A DNA stretch of 5,722 nucleotides, from positions 1 through 5,722 of the forward strand of contig JAISRM010000211.1 of the NCBI GenBank assembly GCA_031273645.1, read 5' to 3'. This document shows, one piece after another, positions 5,541 to 5,722 of the stretch. Position numbers and translations under genes: made by a program. Every line of letters starts with the position of its first letter. Within the stretch, counting starts at the first letter, position 1. The DNA is from Endomicrobium sp. GTDB lineage: Bacteria > Elusimicrobiota > Endomicrobiia > Endomicrobiales > Endomicrobiaceae. The notes under the pieces were generated by a model. The model worked only from the letters and a program-made list of their open reading frames with translations. It was not told where the DNA came from and ran no database searches.

Positions 5541-5558
5541 ACAGACTGAGTCTGTTTT
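5541..5558 (+). terminator. Possible terminator of the methionine synthase activation protein gene
   Basis: ACAGAC (5541-5546) and GTCTGT (5550-5555) form a 6-bp stem with loop TGA; four T (5555-5558) overlap its end. It lies about 75 nt after the stop codon. The stem is short and only moderately GC-rich, so termination here is uncertain. Confidence 0.4.
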
Positions 5559-5587
5559 ATGGGACAACGGTCTGCGCTGCGCCTGTT

Positions 5588-5618
5588 TTGTCATCAACCG
5601 CGAAAGCGGCAATGACAA
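5588..5618. repeat. Palindromic repeat with GAAA loop, copy 1 (degenerate)
   Basis: TTGTCAT (5588-5594) pairs with ATGACAA (5612-5618). Inside, CCGC (5598-5601) pairs with GCGG (5606-5609) around a GAAA loop; CAA and CA form an internal loop. It resembles the widespread intergenic palindromes built around CATTCCCGCGAAAGCGGGAATG, and it shares TGTCAT and GAAA with the next copy. Confidence 0.5.
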
Positions 5619-5644
5619 CATAGCCGCAGCCTGTCGTCTCGTCT

Positions 5645-5671
5645 GTCATTCCCATGAAAATGGGAATCCAC
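5645..5671. repeat. Palindromic repeat of the dRS3-like type (ATTCCC-N8-GGGAAT), copy 2
   Basis: The core 5648-5667 is a perfect 8-bp inverted repeat, ATTCCCAT with ATGGGAAT, around GAAA. It is flanked by TGTC on the left and CCAC on the right. This fits the ATTCCC-N8-GGGAAT pattern known from neisserial dRS3 elements and similar repeats in other phyla. Resemblance does not prove common origin. Confidence 0.6.
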
Positions 5672-5722
5672 GTTTACTAAAAAAATTTTCTTACATCGTG
5701 TTTTTAAAAGAAATAATGTTAG

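Larger units (their letters stand above)
5465..5722. other. Non-coding tail of the window with inverted repeats
   Basis: I find no supportable gene in these 258 bases. They hold a possible terminator (5541-5558), two palindromic repeats (5588-5618 and 5645-5671) and an A/T-rich end. An ATG at 5716 has too little sequence after it and no convincing ribosome site. Confidence 0.6.

Noticed and set aside
3881..5558. GAGTCTGTTT at 3881-3890 and 5548-5557, with nearby A-runs and AGATTG, as a direct repeat
   Set aside because: A ten-base match in A/T-rich spacers with no longer alignment; chance is sufficient.
5716..5722. Possible gene start (ATG) at the right edge
   Set aside because: Only two codons are visible and there is no convincing Shine-Dalgarno.
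1..5722. CRISPR array, tRNA, rRNA or insertion sequence
   Set aside because: No regularly spaced direct repeats, no cloverleaf or rRNA motifs noticed, and no transposase-like reading frame or terminal repeats.

Overview
The window comes from a bacterium of moderate to low GC, with A/T-rich spacers, sigma-70-type promoters and strong Shine-Dalgarno sites. It carries most of a minus-strand operon of the 'urea carboxylase plus urea carboxylase-associated protein' type. Across bacteria such operons are now understood mainly as guanidine-nitrogen assimilation operons: guanidine carboxylase, then the DUF1989 carboxyguanidine deiminase subunits, then allophanate hydrolase. Codon use and gene style remind me of Elusimicrobiota (Endomicrobia), but that is a weak impression and not a placement.

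Layout, in minus-strand transcription order. A near-consensus promoter (4805-4833) gives a leader of about 75 nt. This leader holds a 16-bp perfect hairpin followed by a T-run, abutting the first Shine-Dalgarno, so it looks like an attenuator. Next come a UAAP2-type DUF1989 protein (4066-4722), a possible 26-codon peptide translationally coupled to it (3993-4073), a spacer rich in inverted repeats (3871-3992), a UAAP1-type DUF1989 protein (3138-3857), a second and more divergent UAAP2-type paralogue (2483-3127, start corrected), and a GTG-started biotin-dependent urea/guanidine carboxylase (1-2450). The carboxylase runs off the left edge after 816 codons. Allophanate hydrolase and any transporter are not in the window.

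Divergently transcribed on the plus strand is a stand-alone methionine-synthase-activation-domain protein (4862-5464). Its promoter overlaps the -35 element of the operon promoter, and its predicted transcript starts at the ATG, so it may be leaderless. Downstream (5465-5722) no gene is visible. That stretch holds a possible terminator and two palindromic GAAA-loop repeats; one fits the ATTCCC-N8-GGGAAT pattern of dRS3-like repeats.

Working model: the carboxylase carboxylates guanidine using biotin, ATP and bicarbonate, and the DUF1989 proteins deiminate carboxyguanidine to allophanate. Points of interest are the third DUF1989 gene, the apparent loss of conserved His residues in the UAAP1-type subunit, the attenuator without a recognisable guanidine riboswitch, and the structured spacer with a coupled mini-ORF.
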